NCBI RefSeq assembly: GCF_040126305.1 | Contig: NZ_CP149510.1 | Location: 1,623,001-1,687,000, forward strand | Length of the DNA stretch: 64,000 nt | From: Pararhizobium sp. A13 | GTDB lineage: Bacteria > Pseudomonadota > Alphaproteobacteria > Rhizobiales > Rhizobiaceae | Reading direction: 5' to 3' | Part shown: in pieces, positions 1 through 9,093 of the stretch | Numbering within the stretch: position 1 is the first letter of the stretch | Layout: every line of letters starts with the position of its first letter | Notes under the pieces: model-generated | Databases searched by the model: none | What the model was told of the DNA's origin: nothing | The model's input: only the letters and a program-made list of their open reading frames with translations | Translations under genes and position numbers: made by a program

Positions 1-126
1 GCGGTCGCGGATCGCCTGCAGCACCTTGGCGGCCAGCCGCGGCGTCGGCACCTCGTGCAGTGCCCCATCCTTCTTGCCCCGTCCGCGCGGCGTGCGCACG
101 TGGTCGTAAACGAAGACTTCGGTCAT
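1..126 (-). CDS. Acetyl-CoA acyltransferase (thiolase), N-terminal fragment
   Basis: This is the first 42 codons of a gene that runs off the left edge. The ATG is on the minus strand at 124-126 and the reading frame is open to base 1. The translation begins MTEVFVYDHVRTPRGRGKK, the usual opening of FadA-type acetyl-CoA C-acyltransferases, which cleave 3-ketoacyl-CoA in the last step of beta-oxidation. The active-site cysteine and histidines lie outside the window. It follows the acyl-CoA dehydrogenase gene on the same strand after a 197-base gap that holds a repeat, so the two probably form one fatty-acid oxidation operon. The short length limits certainty about the exact substrate class. Confidence 0.75.
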   Translation of the reverse strand, partial: MTEVFVYDHVRTPRGRGKKDGALHEVPTPRLAAKVLQAIRDR

Positions 127-170
127 TGTGTTTTCTCCCTATCGGCGATTGGCCGCGAATTCATTGTTTT

Positions 171-313
171 CCTCTTCTCCCCAGCGGGGAGAAATGCCGA
201 GCAACGTGAGGCGATGAGGGGGTCTCCGGCAAAGCCGGAGCCGGAAAAAGCCGCGCCTTCGGCGCCCCCTCATCCGGCCCTTCGGGCCACCTTCTCCCCG
301 CTGGGGAGAAGAG
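171..313. repeat. RIME-like palindromic intergenic repeat
   Basis: The element is bounded by two near-identical hairpins, CTTCTCCCCAGCGGGGAGAA at 173-192 and a CTTCTCCCCGCTGGGGAGAA copy at about 291-310. Between them is a longer inverted pair, GATGAGGGGG near 212 and CCCCCTCATC near 264, plus GC-rich small hairpins. Related elements occur at 16064-16138 and 45428-45562. The design matches the Rhizobium-specific intergenic mosaic elements described in rhizobia. It lies between two genes of a probable operon. Confidence 0.75.
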
Positions 314-323
314 GCAAGCTCAA

Positions 324-2120
324 TCAGAACGCCGCCGCGTCGAGCGCCATCAGCGTATCGGCGCCGGCTTCGATGCGGGCCTTGCGCAGTGCGGTTTCCG
401 GCATCATCCGCTCCATGAAGAATTGGGCCGTGACGAGCTTGTTCTTCAGGTAGGCTTCGCGGTCGCCCGCACCTTCCGCCAGCTTTTCTTCCGCCGTCTT
501 GGCGATCTTGACCCACATGTAGCCGAGCACGACGAGGCCGAAGAGGTGCATGTAGTCGGTCGAGCCGGCACCGGCATTGTCGGGCTTGGCCATGGCGTTG
601 CCCATGAACCACATGGTCGCGGCCTGCAGGTCGTTCAGGCCCTTCTTCAGGCCCTTGGTGTAGGTAACGAGTTTCTCGTCTGAGCGGTTCTCCTCGCAGA
701 AATCGCCGATTTCCTTGAACAAAGCGGTGATCGCCCGGCCGCCGTTCAGCGCCAGCTTGCGGCCGACGAGGTCGAGCGCCTGGATGCCGTTGGCGCCTTC
801 GTAGATCATCGCGATACGCGCATCGCGAACGTACTGGCTCATGCCGTGCTCTTCGATATAGCCGTGGCCGCCGAAGACCTGCTGGGCCATGACGGCATGG
901 TCGAAGCCCTTGTCGGTCAGCACGCCCTTGAGGATCGGCGTCATCAGGCCGAGGATGTCGTCGGCGGTCTGGCGGTCCTTTTCATTGTCGCCGCGATGGG
1001 CGATGTCGGATTTCAGCGCCGTCCAGAGCGTGAAGGCGCGGCCAGCCTCGTTGAAGGCCTTGATGGTCATCAGGACGCGGCGGATGTCGGGATGGACGAT
1101 GATCGGATCGGCCTTTTTGTCCGGCGCCTTGACGCCGGACAGCGCGCGGCCCTGGATGCGGTCGCGGGCGTAGTTGGCGGCGTTCTGGTAGGCGATTTCG
1201 GCGATCGACAGGCCCTGCATGCCGACACCGAGGCGGGCCTCGTTCATCATCACGAACATGGCGTTCAGGCCCTTGTTCTCCGCGCCGATGAGATAACCCG
1301 TCGCCTCGTCATAGTTCATGACGCAGGTCGAATTGCCGTGGATACCCATCTTGTGCTCGATCGCACCGCAGGAGACCGTGTTGCGGCCGCCGACGGAGCC
1401 GTCAGCCTCGACGTGGAACTTCGGCACGATGAACAGCGAGATGCCCTTCACCCCTTCCGGCGCGCCCTCGATGCGGGCAAGCACGAGGTGGATGATGTTG
1501 TCCGACATGTCGTGTTCGCCGGCGGAGATGAAGATCTTCTGGCCGGAAATCCTGTAGGACCCGTCAGCCTGCGGCACGGCCTTGGTGCGAAGCAAGCCGA
1601 GGTCGGTGCCGCAATGGGGCTCTGTGAGGTTCATGGTGCCGGTCCAGTCGCCCGTCACCATCTTCGGCAGGTAGGTCTCCTTCTGGGCATCGGTACCGTG
1701 CACGAGGATCGCGGCGATCGCGCCCTGCGTCAGGCCCGGATACATGGTCAGCGCCATGTTGGCCGAGGACATGTATTCGCCGACGGCGGTGTGCAGCGTA
1801 TAGGGCAAGCCCTGGCCGCCGAACTCCTCCGGTACGGCAAGCCCGAGCCAGCCGCCTTCGCGATAAAGGTCGAAAGCCTGCTTGAAGCCCTTCGGCGTCG
1901 TTACCGTCGCGTCGTCGTTGCGCTTGCAGCCTTCCTGGTCGCCGGAAAGATTGACGGGAAACAGCACTTCCTCGGCCAGTTTCGCCGCCTCGCCGACGAT
2001 CGCCTCGATCATGTCGGGCGTCGCATCGGCAAAGCCGGGCAGGTTGTTGTAGCGCTCGATGCCGAGAACGTCGTTCAGAATGAAAAGCGTGTCTTCTACC
2101 GGGGCCTTGTAGCTGGGCAT
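324..2120 (-). CDS. Acyl-CoA dehydrogenase
   Basis: A 598-residue acyl-CoA dehydrogenase of the long type that carries a C-terminal extension, as in FadE-like and DmdC-like enzymes. It should oxidise an acyl-CoA to the trans-2-enoyl-CoA with FAD and pass electrons to ETF. The N-terminal helical domain, the middle beta domain ([13 protein letters not shown], then [13 protein letters not shown]) and the C-terminal helical domain are all recognisable. The likely catalytic base is the glutamate of [12 protein letters not shown] at about residue 441. The ATG at 2120 is preceded by GAGGAACACGAG on the minus strand. It is followed by a thiolase gene on the same strand. Family members act on fatty acyl-CoA or 3-methylmercaptopropionyl-CoA, and the sequence alone does not tell which. 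Confidence 0.9.
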   Translation of the reverse strand: MPSYKAPVEDTLFILNDVLGIERYNNLPGFADATPDMIEAIVGEAAKLAEEVLFPVNLSGDQEGCKRNDDATVTTPKGFKQAFDLYREGGWLGLAVPEEFGGQGLPYTLHTAVGEYMSSANMALTMYPGLTQGAIAAILVHGTDAQKETYLPKMVTGDWTGTMNLTEPHCGTDLGLLRTKAVPQADGSYRISGQKIFISAGEHDMSDNIIHLVLARIEGAPEGVKGISLFIVPKFHVEADGSVGGRNTVSCGAIEHKMGIHGNSTCVMNYDEATGYLIGAENKGLNAMFVMMNEARLGVGMQGLSIAEIAYQNAANYARDRIQGRALSGVKAPDKKADPIIVHPDIRRVLMTIKAFNEAGRAFTLWTALKSDIAHRGDNEKDRQTADDILGLMTPILKGVLTDKGFDHAVMAQQVFGGHGYIEEHGMSQYVRDARIAMIYEGANGIQALDLVGRKLALNGGRAITALFKEIGDFCEENRSDEKLVTYTKGLKKGLNDLQAATMWFMGNAMAKPDNAGAGSTDYMHLFGLVVLGYMWVKIAKTAEEKLAEGAGDREAYLKNKLVTAQFFMERMMPETALRKARIEAGADTLMALDAAAF

Positions 2121-2204
2121 GTCTCGTGTTCCTCACCTGTAACCGTGTCGCGGGGCAAGCCTCTCCTGGGCGCGCACCATGTCATTTTCAGCATGCTACA
2201 AAAC

Positions 2205-2228
2205 TTTGACGTTTGCGTAAACGTCAAA
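2205..2228. promoter_or_regulatory. 24-bp palindromic operator upstream of the acyl-CoA dehydrogenase gene
   Basis: Perfect 10-bp arms TTTGACGTTT (2205-2214) and AAACGTCAAA (2219-2228) flank a GCGT spacer. The site lies 85-108 bases upstream of the acyl-CoA dehydrogenase start. Its shape resembles the operators of acyl-CoA-catabolism regulators of the MerR (LiuR) or TetR (FadR/PsrA-like) families, but no regulator gene is next to it. Each arm contains a TTGACG that could serve as a -35 element; I see no good -10 at a standard spacing. Confidence 0.6.
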
Positions 2229-2532
2229 ATTGATGGAGGCGATAACTTTACCGATCGACCCTGTCGATGGCCGGAATATGGATGTGCCGAAATCGCCGTT
2301 TGAAAGCCTCCCGCGATCAGCATGCGCCGAAATCGTTAAAAAATTTTCAGTCTGGTTAACGGCTTATTTACCACGTTTGCCGAAAGTGCGTGCTGAGATG
2401 GTCAAAGCTGCGACAGTTCTGTCTTCGCGTCGTTGCAGCTTTGTCCGAGTCGGTGCCTGAGCGATCAGAGGCGGGGACATGCCTTCCTGAAGCCGGGATT
2501 CCGATCAAGGCCGATGAAAGAGGCGAAGAACG

Positions 2533-5500
2533 ATGAACGGATCGCGATCACATTCCCCACGCCCTGGCGCCCAGTCCTATGGCGACAGGTCGTCCCTTGA
2601 CGCGCTGAACCGCACGATCGAAGGACTGGAAGCGCGCATCGAAGGATTGATGGGAACCGCGGCACGTGATCCGCGCAGCCGCGCCACGGTAGAACGCGAT
2701 ATTCCCGCAGCCCGACCCGACCCGATCGCGGAGATCATGCAGCGCCAGCGCACGCTGACGGCAACCCGCGAGCGCGATGGTGTCAGCGAGCGCGCGCCGC
2801 ATCGGCCGGAGCCACGCGGCTATAACGAACGCCGTGAAGAACCTGCCCAGTCACGGCTTCCGCCGGGACGCGACGTGCCGGTTTCGCCGCAATTCAGCGA
2901 AGGGCTGCGCAGCGAACCCTATCGCAGCGAACAGGTCCGCCGGGAGCCGCTGCGCCAGGAGCCCGTCCGTCAAGAATCCCAGCGTCAGGAATTCGTGCGC
3001 CGGGAGCCCGTTCGCAACGAGCCGCAGCGTCCGGATCCGGCGATGGCCGAGATTGCCCAGGCGCTGGTCGGCCTGCGTCAGGAATTGAAGAAGGACATCG
3101 CCGACGGGCTTTCCCGTGAAATGAATGCGTTGCGCACCGAAATCCGTGGCATCACGGTCGATGCGGCGCAGGACCAGTCGATGGCCGAGGACATTCGCGG
3201 CGACCTGCAGAAGCTTTCCGACAGCATCAGCCAGCTCGGCCGGCAGGCGTCGCCGTCGCAGGCCGACGCACTCAAGGTCGAGTTCGACGAACTGCGCTCC
3301 CTCATCGACGGCCTTGCCCGCGAAGACAGCGTGCGCCGCATGGAAAACCGCTGGACCGGCGTCGAAGACCGGATGAATGCCTTCGATTCGAACCGCGACG
3401 ACGAACTTGTGGCGCTGGCCTACCGGCTCGACGAAATCAAATCGCAGATCGGCTCGCTGAACAGCAGCCCGGCTCTGCATGCGCTGGAAGACAAGCTGGT
3501 TTCGGTTGCCCAGGCCATCGAGATGATCGGCCGCCATATGCAGCCGGACGACCGGCGCCTTGCCGCGCAATTTGGCGATCTCGATGCGCGTCTCGATGAA
3601 ATCAGCCGCGCCATCGCCGCGAGCGGCCGCGCCGCCATTCCAGACAGCGCCGGCGTCAACCGCGTCGAGGGCCGCCTCGCCGACCTCTCACGGCAGATCG
3701 ACAGCCTGCAGCCCGACAATGGGCTCGGTGCCCGCATCGAGGCGCTCGCCGCGCGCGTCGAGGAACTGGTCAGCGAGGAAGCAGCGGTGCGCCTCGAAGA
3801 GCGCCTCGACCAGCTGTCGCTGATGCTGGAGCGCTCGCAGAAGGTTGCCGCCCAGCCGGACCTGACAGGTTACCTGTCCGATATCTCTCGCAAGATCGAT
3901 GCGCTCGACCAGGGCTCCGTCAACGACGCGCTTGCCGAGCGCCTCGACCATCTCGCCCGTCGGATCGACCAGCTGGATATGCCGTCGGCCACCTATGCCG
4001 GCGACGACCGTTTCGCCCGACTCGAAGGCCAGCTGTCGGATATCGCCATCCGTCTCGAAGAAACCCATGCGGCTCCCTACGACGACAGCGAGATCCTGCG
4101 CAGCCTGCAGGATCAGATCGCCAACCTGTCGAACCTCGTCAGCCTGCCGCGGGAAACAGGCCCAAGTGCCGTTCCGGCCGAATTCGAAGGTCGGATGAGC
4201 GCGCTCGAGGACTATCTGGCGACCAGCGACGAATATATCATCGAGGCTGCCCGCCAGGCGGCCGAGGCGGTGATGGAGGCCTATGCCAGGAATGGTGTTG
4301 CACACACGGCCTCCGGCGGAATGGACATGGCGGCCATCTCGGCGCTTGCCGAGGATCTCAAGGTTCTCGAAGAGCTCAGTCGTTCGAGCGAGGAGCGCAC
4401 CGCGCGCACCTTCGACGCTCTGCACGAGACGCTGGTTCATATCGCCGAGAAGCTCGAGCGTCTGGAAGAACTCGGCTTCGAGCGGCAGGAAGCACCGCGC
4501 ACCTTTGGCACACGCGGGGCAGACGGCCAGCCGCATATGCCGAAGGCAGAGCCACCGGTTTTCGAGATACAGGACGAGCCCTTCGCCGAGGCTGATTTCG
4601 GCCGCCGCTACGAGGAACTGAAACGCGACATGCATGGGCTCGCCGCAGACGCCGATCCGGCGGCTCCACGGCGCGAAAAGGTCACTGAGGCGGTTTCCGA
4701 ACAGGCGAGCGTCCATGAGGACGATGTCAAGACGGCGGCAGCGCCGGCCGTCAAGACTGGCCTTCTCGCCGGTCTGACCAAGCGGTTTTCCGGCAGGCGC
4801 AGCGAACCGGCGCGCACCGTGGATCGTCAGATAGTCGATCCTGCCCCTTCCATCGACGCGTCCGAAGTGATCGAGCCGGAAGTGGCCAACCAGCTACTTG
4901 AGCCGGGTTCCGGCGTGCCGGACGTCAAGAAGATCCTGGAGCGCGTGCGGGCAGGGCAGGCAGAGCGCAATGCGCCGCCGAGCGAGGCGGACAAGGCCGA
5001 TTTCATTGCCGCCGCAAGACGCGCCGCCCAGCTCGCCGCCGAAGAGGCCGATACGCTGAACCGCGGCAGGAGCGGTGCTGCTGCGTCTCCTCTTGGCGGC
5101 GCTTTTGCCCGTCATCGCCGCCCGATCCTGATGGCGGTCGGCGCTGTGCTTCTGGCGATCATGTCCTATCCGCTGGTCAACACGCTGATCCGCGGCGACC
5201 GGGCGCCCGTCGAGGCGTCCGTTGCTGCCATCGAGCAGCCGGCGGCCAGCGCGGAGACGAACGTCGCCGATCTCGCGACGCCGCCGCAAGTAATCGAGAC
5301 CGGCACGGAGGGTGCCGACGGCGATGTCGTGCCGCTGGGCACGCTGCAGCCGCAGGCCGAAGAGACAACTGCCGAACAGCCGGCGGCCGCCGAGCCGCAG
5401 GTAGCGGAGCCGGAAACGGCAATATCGGAAACCACGGTGCCCGAGACGAAGCTGCCGGAAGCCGTGCAGGCAAAGCCGGAGACGGTGACTGGCGCTTCGC

Positions 5501-6477
5501 AGATGCTTGCTCCGGTAACCGCAGTGACGCCCACTGGCACGGCCACCGGATTGGACGGCGCAAAGGGCGAGACGGCCAAGACGGCCAAGACCGAAACCCT
5601 GACACCCGCCGGCGCCGCGGCGTTCGTCGTTCCCGCCGAGGTCAAGCCGGAGGCGCTCACCGAAGCCGCCAGCAAGGGCGATCCGCTGGCGCTGTTCGAG
5701 GTCGGCGCTGTCTATACCGAGGGGCGCGGCGTCAAGATCGACCTTGCCGAGGCGGCGAAGTGGTATCAACGCGCCGCCGACGCTGGCGTCGTTCCGGCCG
5801 AATACCGGCTGGCAAGCCTTTATGAAAAGGGCACCGGCGTTGCCCGCGACCTGAACAAGGCGCGCACGCTCTACCAGCAGGCTGCCGAAAAAGGCAATGC
5901 CAGCGCCATGCACAATCTCGCGGTCATGCTGGCGAGCGGCGGAGATGCGGCTCCGGATTTTGCCGGCGCCGGAAAGTGGTTTGCCATGGCGGCCGATCGC
6001 GGCATCCGTGATAGCCAGTTCAACCTCGCCATCCTCTACGCGCGCGGCAACGGCGTGAAGCAGGATCTGGAACAGTCCTACAAGTGGTTCGCAGTCGCCG
6101 CCCGCGACGGCGATGCCGATGCCGGCCAGAAGCGGGACGAGGTGGCCAAGGCCCTGAGCGCGGAACAGTTGGCGAGCGCCAAGGCGAAATTCGAGGCCTG
6201 GAAGCTGACGCCGCTCGACGCCGAGGCCAATTCGGTCGATGTGCCCGACACCTGGGTCGGCAAGGGTGTGAAGACCGCTTCGATCGACATGAAGAAGGCG
6301 CTGCGCAACATCCAGGCCATCCTCAACAACAACGGCTTCGATGCCGGCAAGCCGGACGGCGAGATGGGCAAGAAGACCATCGCCGCCATCAAGGCCTTCC
6401 AGAAATCGCTCGGCCAGGAACCGACCGGCGAGATCACCGATGCGCTGGTCAAGGAACTCCTGAAGCGAAACGGCTAA
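2533..6477 (+). CDS. podJ: PodJ-like polar organelle development protein
   Basis: A 1314-residue protein with a PodJ layout. A long cytoplasmic part is rich in glutamine and charged residues and forms coiled coil (roughly residues 15-660, with repeated LDQLSRQID-like heptads). One membrane span lies near residues 862-885 (PILMAVGAVLLAIMSYPLV) and is followed by an Ala/Pro/Glu-rich periplasmic linker. Then come four or so Sel1-type repeats (about 1040-1195, e.g. KWYQRAADAGVVPAEYRLA) and a C-terminal peptidoglycan-binding domain (about 1250-1312). In Agrobacterium PodJ marks the growing or old pole and is needed for the pole transition in unipolar growth. The ATG has an AGAGGCG site nine bases upstream. 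It seems to be a single-gene unit ending at a hairpin. The PodJ identity is inferred from architecture and length. Confidence 0.72.
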   Translation: MNGSRSHSPRPGAQSYGDRSSLDALNRTIEGLEARIEGLMGTAARDPRSRATVERDIPAARPDPIAEIMQRQRTLTATRERDGVSERAPHRPEPRGYNERREEPAQSRLPPGRDVPVSPQFSEGLRSEPYRSEQVRREPLRQEPVRQESQRQEFVRREPVRNEPQRPDPAMAEIAQALVGLRQELKKDIADGLSREMNALRTEIRGITVDAAQDQSMAEDIRGDLQKLSDSISQLGRQASPSQADALKVEFDELRSLIDGLAREDSVRRMENRWTGVEDRMNAFDSNRDDELVALAYRLDEIKSQIGSLNSSPALHALEDKLVSVAQAIEMIGRHMQPDDRRLAAQFGDLDARLDEISRAIAASGRAAIPDSAGVNRVEGRLADLSRQIDSLQPDNGLGARIEALAARVEELVSEEAAVRLEERLDQLSLMLERSQKVAAQPDLTGYLSDISRKIDALDQGSVNDALAERLDHLARRIDQLDMPSATYAGDDRFARLEGQLSDIAIRLEETHAAPYDDSEILRSLQDQIANLSNLVSLPRETGPSAVPAEFEGRMSALEDYLATSDEYIIEAARQAAEAVMEAYARNGVAHTASGGMDMAAISALAEDLKVLEELSRSSEERTARTFDALHETLVHIAEKLERLEELGFERQEAPRTFGTRGADGQPHMPKAEPPVFEIQDEPFAEADFGRRYEELKRDMHGLAADADPAAPRREKVTEAVSEQASVHEDDVKTAAAPAVKTGLLAGLTKRFSGRRSEPARTVDRQIVDPAPSIDASEVIEPEVANQLLEPGSGVPDVKKILERVRAGQAERNAPPSEADKADFIAAARRAAQLAAEEADTLNRGRSGAAASPLGGAFARHRRPILMAVGAVLLAIMSYPLVNTLIRGDRAPVEASVAAIEQPAASAETNVADLATPPQVIETGTEGADGDVVPLGTLQPQAEETTAEQPAAAEPQVAEPETAISETTVPETKLPEAVQAKPETVTGASQMLAPVTAVTPTGTATGLDGAKGETAKTAKTETLTPAGAAAFVVPAEVKPEALTEAASKGDPLALFEVGAVYTEGRGVKIDLAEAAKWYQRAADAGVVPAEYRLASLYEKGTGVARDLNKARTLYQQAAEKGNASAMHNLAVMLASGGDAAPDFAGAGKWFAMAADRGIRDSQFNLAILYARGNGVKQDLEQSYKWFAVAARDGDADAGQKRDEVAKALSAEQLASAKAKFEAWKLTPLDAEANSVDVPDTWVGKGVKTASIDMKKALRNIQAILNNNGFDAGKPDGEMGKKTIAAIKAFQKSLGQEPTGEITDALVKELLKRNG

Positions 6478-6480
6478 GGC

Positions 6481-6508
6481 GCCTCCGTGTCGATTCGGAC
6501 ACAGAGGC
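6481..6508 (+). terminator. Hairpin after the podJ-like gene
   Basis: GCCTCCGTGTC pairs with GACACAGAGGC around a six-base loop, with a single C/A mismatch, starting three bases after the stop codon. It has no clear T-run, so it may be a weak or Rho-assisted terminator. Confidence 0.5.
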
Positions 6509-6779
6509 ACCGCTTTGACCGGCTAAGTTTCAGAACGGCGTCTGCGGCCGCAATAATGCCGCAGACCAGCCGGACAAGGACGGGTGCCACGAGTTAGGCT
6601 CAAACCTTGCAAAAGGTTGACAGGCGTGACCCCGGGGCGCATGACGGAACGACGTTGAATTCGCAATTTCGAATTGGTTTTCAGACCTGTTCCATTCCAA
6701 ATTTCCCGTGGTGAATCACTTGCCACTCTGACGTTTTCGCCCGCCATGCGGGCTATTGGCATATTTAGAGGTCCTGGCC
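6509..6779. other. Intergenic region before the TSUP gene
   Basis: About 270 bases without a supported gene. An AGAGG ribosome-binding site (6767-6771) precedes the GTG start at 6780. I see no convincing promoter or repeat. Confidence 0.4.
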
Positions 6780-7706
6780 GTGACGGTGTATCTGCCCATT
6801 GCAGAGTTGTCGGTGAACATTCTGATCATTCTCGGCATGGGGGCTGCCGTTGGCTTTCTGTCCGGCATGTTCGGCGTTGGCGGCGGCTTCCTGATCACGC
6901 CGCTTCTGATCTTCTACAATATCCCGCCCGTCGTTGCGGTCGCCACCGGCGCAAACCAGGTCGTCGCCTCCTCGATTTCCGGCGCCATCACCCATTTCCG
7001 CCGCGGCACCATCGATATCAAGCTCGGGACGGTGCTGCTCTGCGGTGGTCTGGCGGGCGCCACCCTTGGCATCTGGCTTTTCGCGCTGCTCAGGCGGATT
7101 GGCCAGCTCGATCTCGTCATTTCGCTCGCCTATGTGCTTTTGCTCGGCACCGTCGGTACGCTGATGCTGTGGGAAAGCATCATCGCCCTGCGCCGTGCTT
7201 CGAAAAACGAGACGGTGACGCTGCGCAAGCCGGGGCAACACAACTGGATTCACGGACTGCCGCTGAAGATGCGGTTCAAGAAATCGAAGATCTATCTCAG
7301 CGTCATCCCGGTCGCCACGCTCGGCTTCTGCATCGGCATCCTGACCTCGGTCATGGGGGTTGGCGGCGGGTTCATCATGGTGCCGGCGATGATCTATCTC
7401 CTGCGCATCCCGACCAATGTCGTCGTCGGCACCTCGCTATTCCAGATCATCTTCGTTTCCGCCTATACAGTGATCGTCCAGGCGACCGCCAACTACACGG
7501 TCGATATCGTGCTCGCCTTCGTACTGATGATCGCCGGTGTGATCGGCGCGCAATATGGTGTGCGCGTCGGCCAAAGGCTGCGCGGCGAGCAGTTGCGGGC
7601 GCTGCTCGCGCTCCTGGTTCTGGCCGTCGGCATTCGTCTTGCCATCGAACTCGTCATCCCGCCGAAGGAAATCTTTTCGGTCGTTTCAGCGGGGCGCGGC
7701 TTTTGA
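6780..7706 (+). CDS. TSUP-family sulfite/organosulfonate exporter (TauE/SafE)
   Basis: A 308-residue inner-membrane protein of the TauE/SafE family, which moves sulfite, sulfoacetate or related sulfur anions. Two half-repeats each carry the family glycine motif: GFLSGMFGVGGGFLITP near the N-terminus and GILTSVMGVGGGFIMVP about 180 residues later. About eight hydrophobic spans are visible. A TTG at 6756 would add eight residues, but the GTG at 6780 has AGAGG eight bases upstream and gives a better start. The stop overlaps the ATG of the next gene (TGATG), so the two are translationally coupled. The substrate cannot be read from the sequence. Confidence 0.85.
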   Translation: MTVYLPIAELSVNILIILGMGAAVGFLSGMFGVGGGFLITPLLIFYNIPPVVAVATGANQVVASSISGAITHFRRGTIDIKLGTVLLCGGLAGATLGIWLFALLRRIGQLDLVISLAYVLLLGTVGTLMLWESIIALRRASKNETVTLRKPGQHNWIHGLPLKMRFKKSKIYLSVIPVATLGFCIGILTSVMGVGGGFIMVPAMIYLLRIPTNVVVGTSLFQIIFVSAYTVIVQATANYTVDIVLAFVLMIAGVIGAQYGVRVGQRLRGEQLRALLALLVLAVGIRLAIELVIPPKEIFSVVSAGRGF

Positions 7707-8494
7707 TGCGGATCCTTTCGCGACTTCTGTTGTTGGGTCTCATTTTCGCCGCCCCGGTCGTGGGGCGCGCCGAGCCGATGGATTTTACCGAGAAGCTCGA
7801 CATCGGCATCTCGACCGACGAAATCTCCATCACCTCGGATTTCCGCGGCGCCGACCTGACGATCTTCGGCGCCATCGACGGCTTTGATGCAAATCTCCTC
7901 GCGCAGGGCCGGTACGACATCGTCGTCGCGCTGGAGGGGCCGAAGGAAAACTCGACGGTGCGTAAGAAGCAGCGCGTTTTCGGTATCTGGATCAACACCA
8001 ATTCGATGACCTTCGAGCTGGTTCCGGAATCCTATTCGCTGTCGAGCACGCGCGACATCGACACGATCGCACCGCCCGGCGACATGAACAATATGGGCAT
8101 CGGCGTCGCGCACATGCCGCTGACGCCGATAGGCTACATCGGCGACGGCAGCAATCTCACCGAATTCCGTGATGCCTTCCGGCGGCTGAAAGAAACGACG
8201 GGCGTCTACGAGCGCGATCCAGGCGGCGTCCAGTTCATCAGCTCCGCCCTGTTCAAGGCCTCGGTGCGCCTGCCGGCCGACGTGCCGAACGGCGTCCATA
8301 TCGTGCGCGCCTATCTCTTCCGCGACGGCGTCTTCGTCGCCGCCAAGGCGCTGCCGCTGCGCGTCGTCAAGACTGGCCTCGAACAGGCGATCACCCGCGC
8401 AGCCCATGAATCACCGCTTTTCTACGGCCTGACCGCGGTACTTCTGGCCGTCATCACCGGCTGGCTGGCAAGCATCGTCTTTCGCCGCGATTGA
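7706..8494 (+). CDS. TIGR02186-type membrane-anchored protein, partner of the TSUP exporter
   Basis: A 262-residue protein with an N-terminal signal peptide (ILSRLLLLGLIFAAPVVGRA) and a single C-terminal membrane helix (residues about 238-258) ending in positively charged residues. The body should therefore face the periplasm. Sequence and position match the conserved alphaproteobacterial family TIGR02186, whose genes regularly follow a TauE/SafE-type permease as here. It overlaps that permease by one base. No enzymatic motif is visible, so I infer a role in exporter assembly or substrate handling from context only. Confidence 0.75.
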   Translation: MRILSRLLLLGLIFAAPVVGRAEPMDFTEKLDIGISTDEISITSDFRGADLTIFGAIDGFDANLLAQGRYDIVVALEGPKENSTVRKKQRVFGIWINTNSMTFELVPESYSLSSTRDIDTIAPPGDMNNMGIGVAHMPLTPIGYIGDGSNLTEFRDAFRRLKETTGVYERDPGGVQFISSALFKASVRLPADVPNGVHIVRAYLFRDGVFVAAKALPLRVVKTGLEQAITRAAHESPLFYGLTAVLLAVITGWLASIVFRRD

Positions 8495-8579
8495 GACGGG
8501 TTTGCCGCGGCGGAAAAACAGGCTATTTCCATCGCGAGCCATCGAAAGGCCAAAAGCAGGCCGATGAAAGGATTGTCCG

Positions 8580-8816
8580 ATGAAGCCGATTTTCGTCCAG
8601 CTGCAATGCGCGCCCGGCAAGACCTACGAAGTTGCCGACGTGATCTACAAGAAGGAGATCGTCTCCGAGATGTATTCGACCAGCGGCGATTACGACCTGC
8701 TGATCAAGATCTACATCGAGGAAGGCGAGGACATCGGCAAGTTCATCAACGACAATATCGCGACGGTTCCGGGCATCAACCGCTCGCTGACGACGCTGAC
8801 GTTCAACGCGTTCTAG
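8580..8816 (+). CDS. Lrp/AsnC ligand-binding (RAM) domain protein
   Basis: A 78-residue stand-alone RAM domain, the C-terminal effector-binding half of Lrp/AsnC regulators, with no DNA-binding helix-turn-helix. The sequence runs as the expected beta-alpha-beta-beta-alpha-beta fold (MKPIFVQLQCAPGKTYEVA, then STSGDYDLLIKIY). Such proteins assemble into rings that bind amino acids and may modulate full-length Lrp proteins. The ATG follows an AAAGGATT site. It begins 85 bases after the previous gene and ends before a GC-rich hairpin (8823-8839). Confidence 0.85.
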   Translation: MKPIFVQLQCAPGKTYEVADVIYKKEIVSEMYSTSGDYDLLIKIYIEEGEDIGKFINDNIATVPGINRSLTTLTFNAF

Positions 8817-8822
8817 TGAGCC

Positions 8823-8839
8823 GCGCGGTCCGGCCGCGC
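8823..8839 (+). terminator. GC-rich hairpin after the RAM-domain gene
   Basis: GCGCGG and CCGCGC pair around a TCCGG loop a few bases after the stop codon. There is no T-run, so termination is only suggested. Confidence 0.35.
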
Positions 8840-8954
8840 CTGATGTTTCTCGGCATGCCCTCTTCGGAGTGATCTGAACCGTTGCATGCGGTCGCGCGAG
8901 AGCTCGCCGGATTTGTGACACCGGCGCATAATTTCCGTATTTCCAAAAGTTATG

Positions 8955-8989
8955 GCACACCCGCTTCGAAGCGCTCAAAACGGGTGTGC
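8955..8989. repeat. Inverted repeat upstream of the RibD-like reductase gene
   Basis: Perfect 9-bp arms GCACACCCG (8955-8963) and CGGGTGTGC (8981-8989) surround 17 bases. It lies 105 bases before the start of the reductase gene in an otherwise featureless 275-base gap. It could be an operator or an RNA hairpin. Confidence 0.45.
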
Positions 8990-9093
8990 GTGTGCGTGAT
9001 CGTCTTTCGGGGAATCCGCTTGCATCTTACAATCGGATTTCTTAATGTGAAACCAGTTGCAAAACGAGATTGGTTGCCGGAGGAGGAAGTGAG

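Noticed and set aside
4894..6510. A 538-codon frame antisense to the podJ-like gene
   Set aside because: High-GC third-position bias produces it. The translation is low-complexity and without family features.
6674..8494. A 606-codon frame that would fuse an N-terminal extension to the TIGR02186 protein
   Set aside because: The first part is the out-of-frame shadow of the TSUP exporter. The real start at 7706 has a signal peptide.
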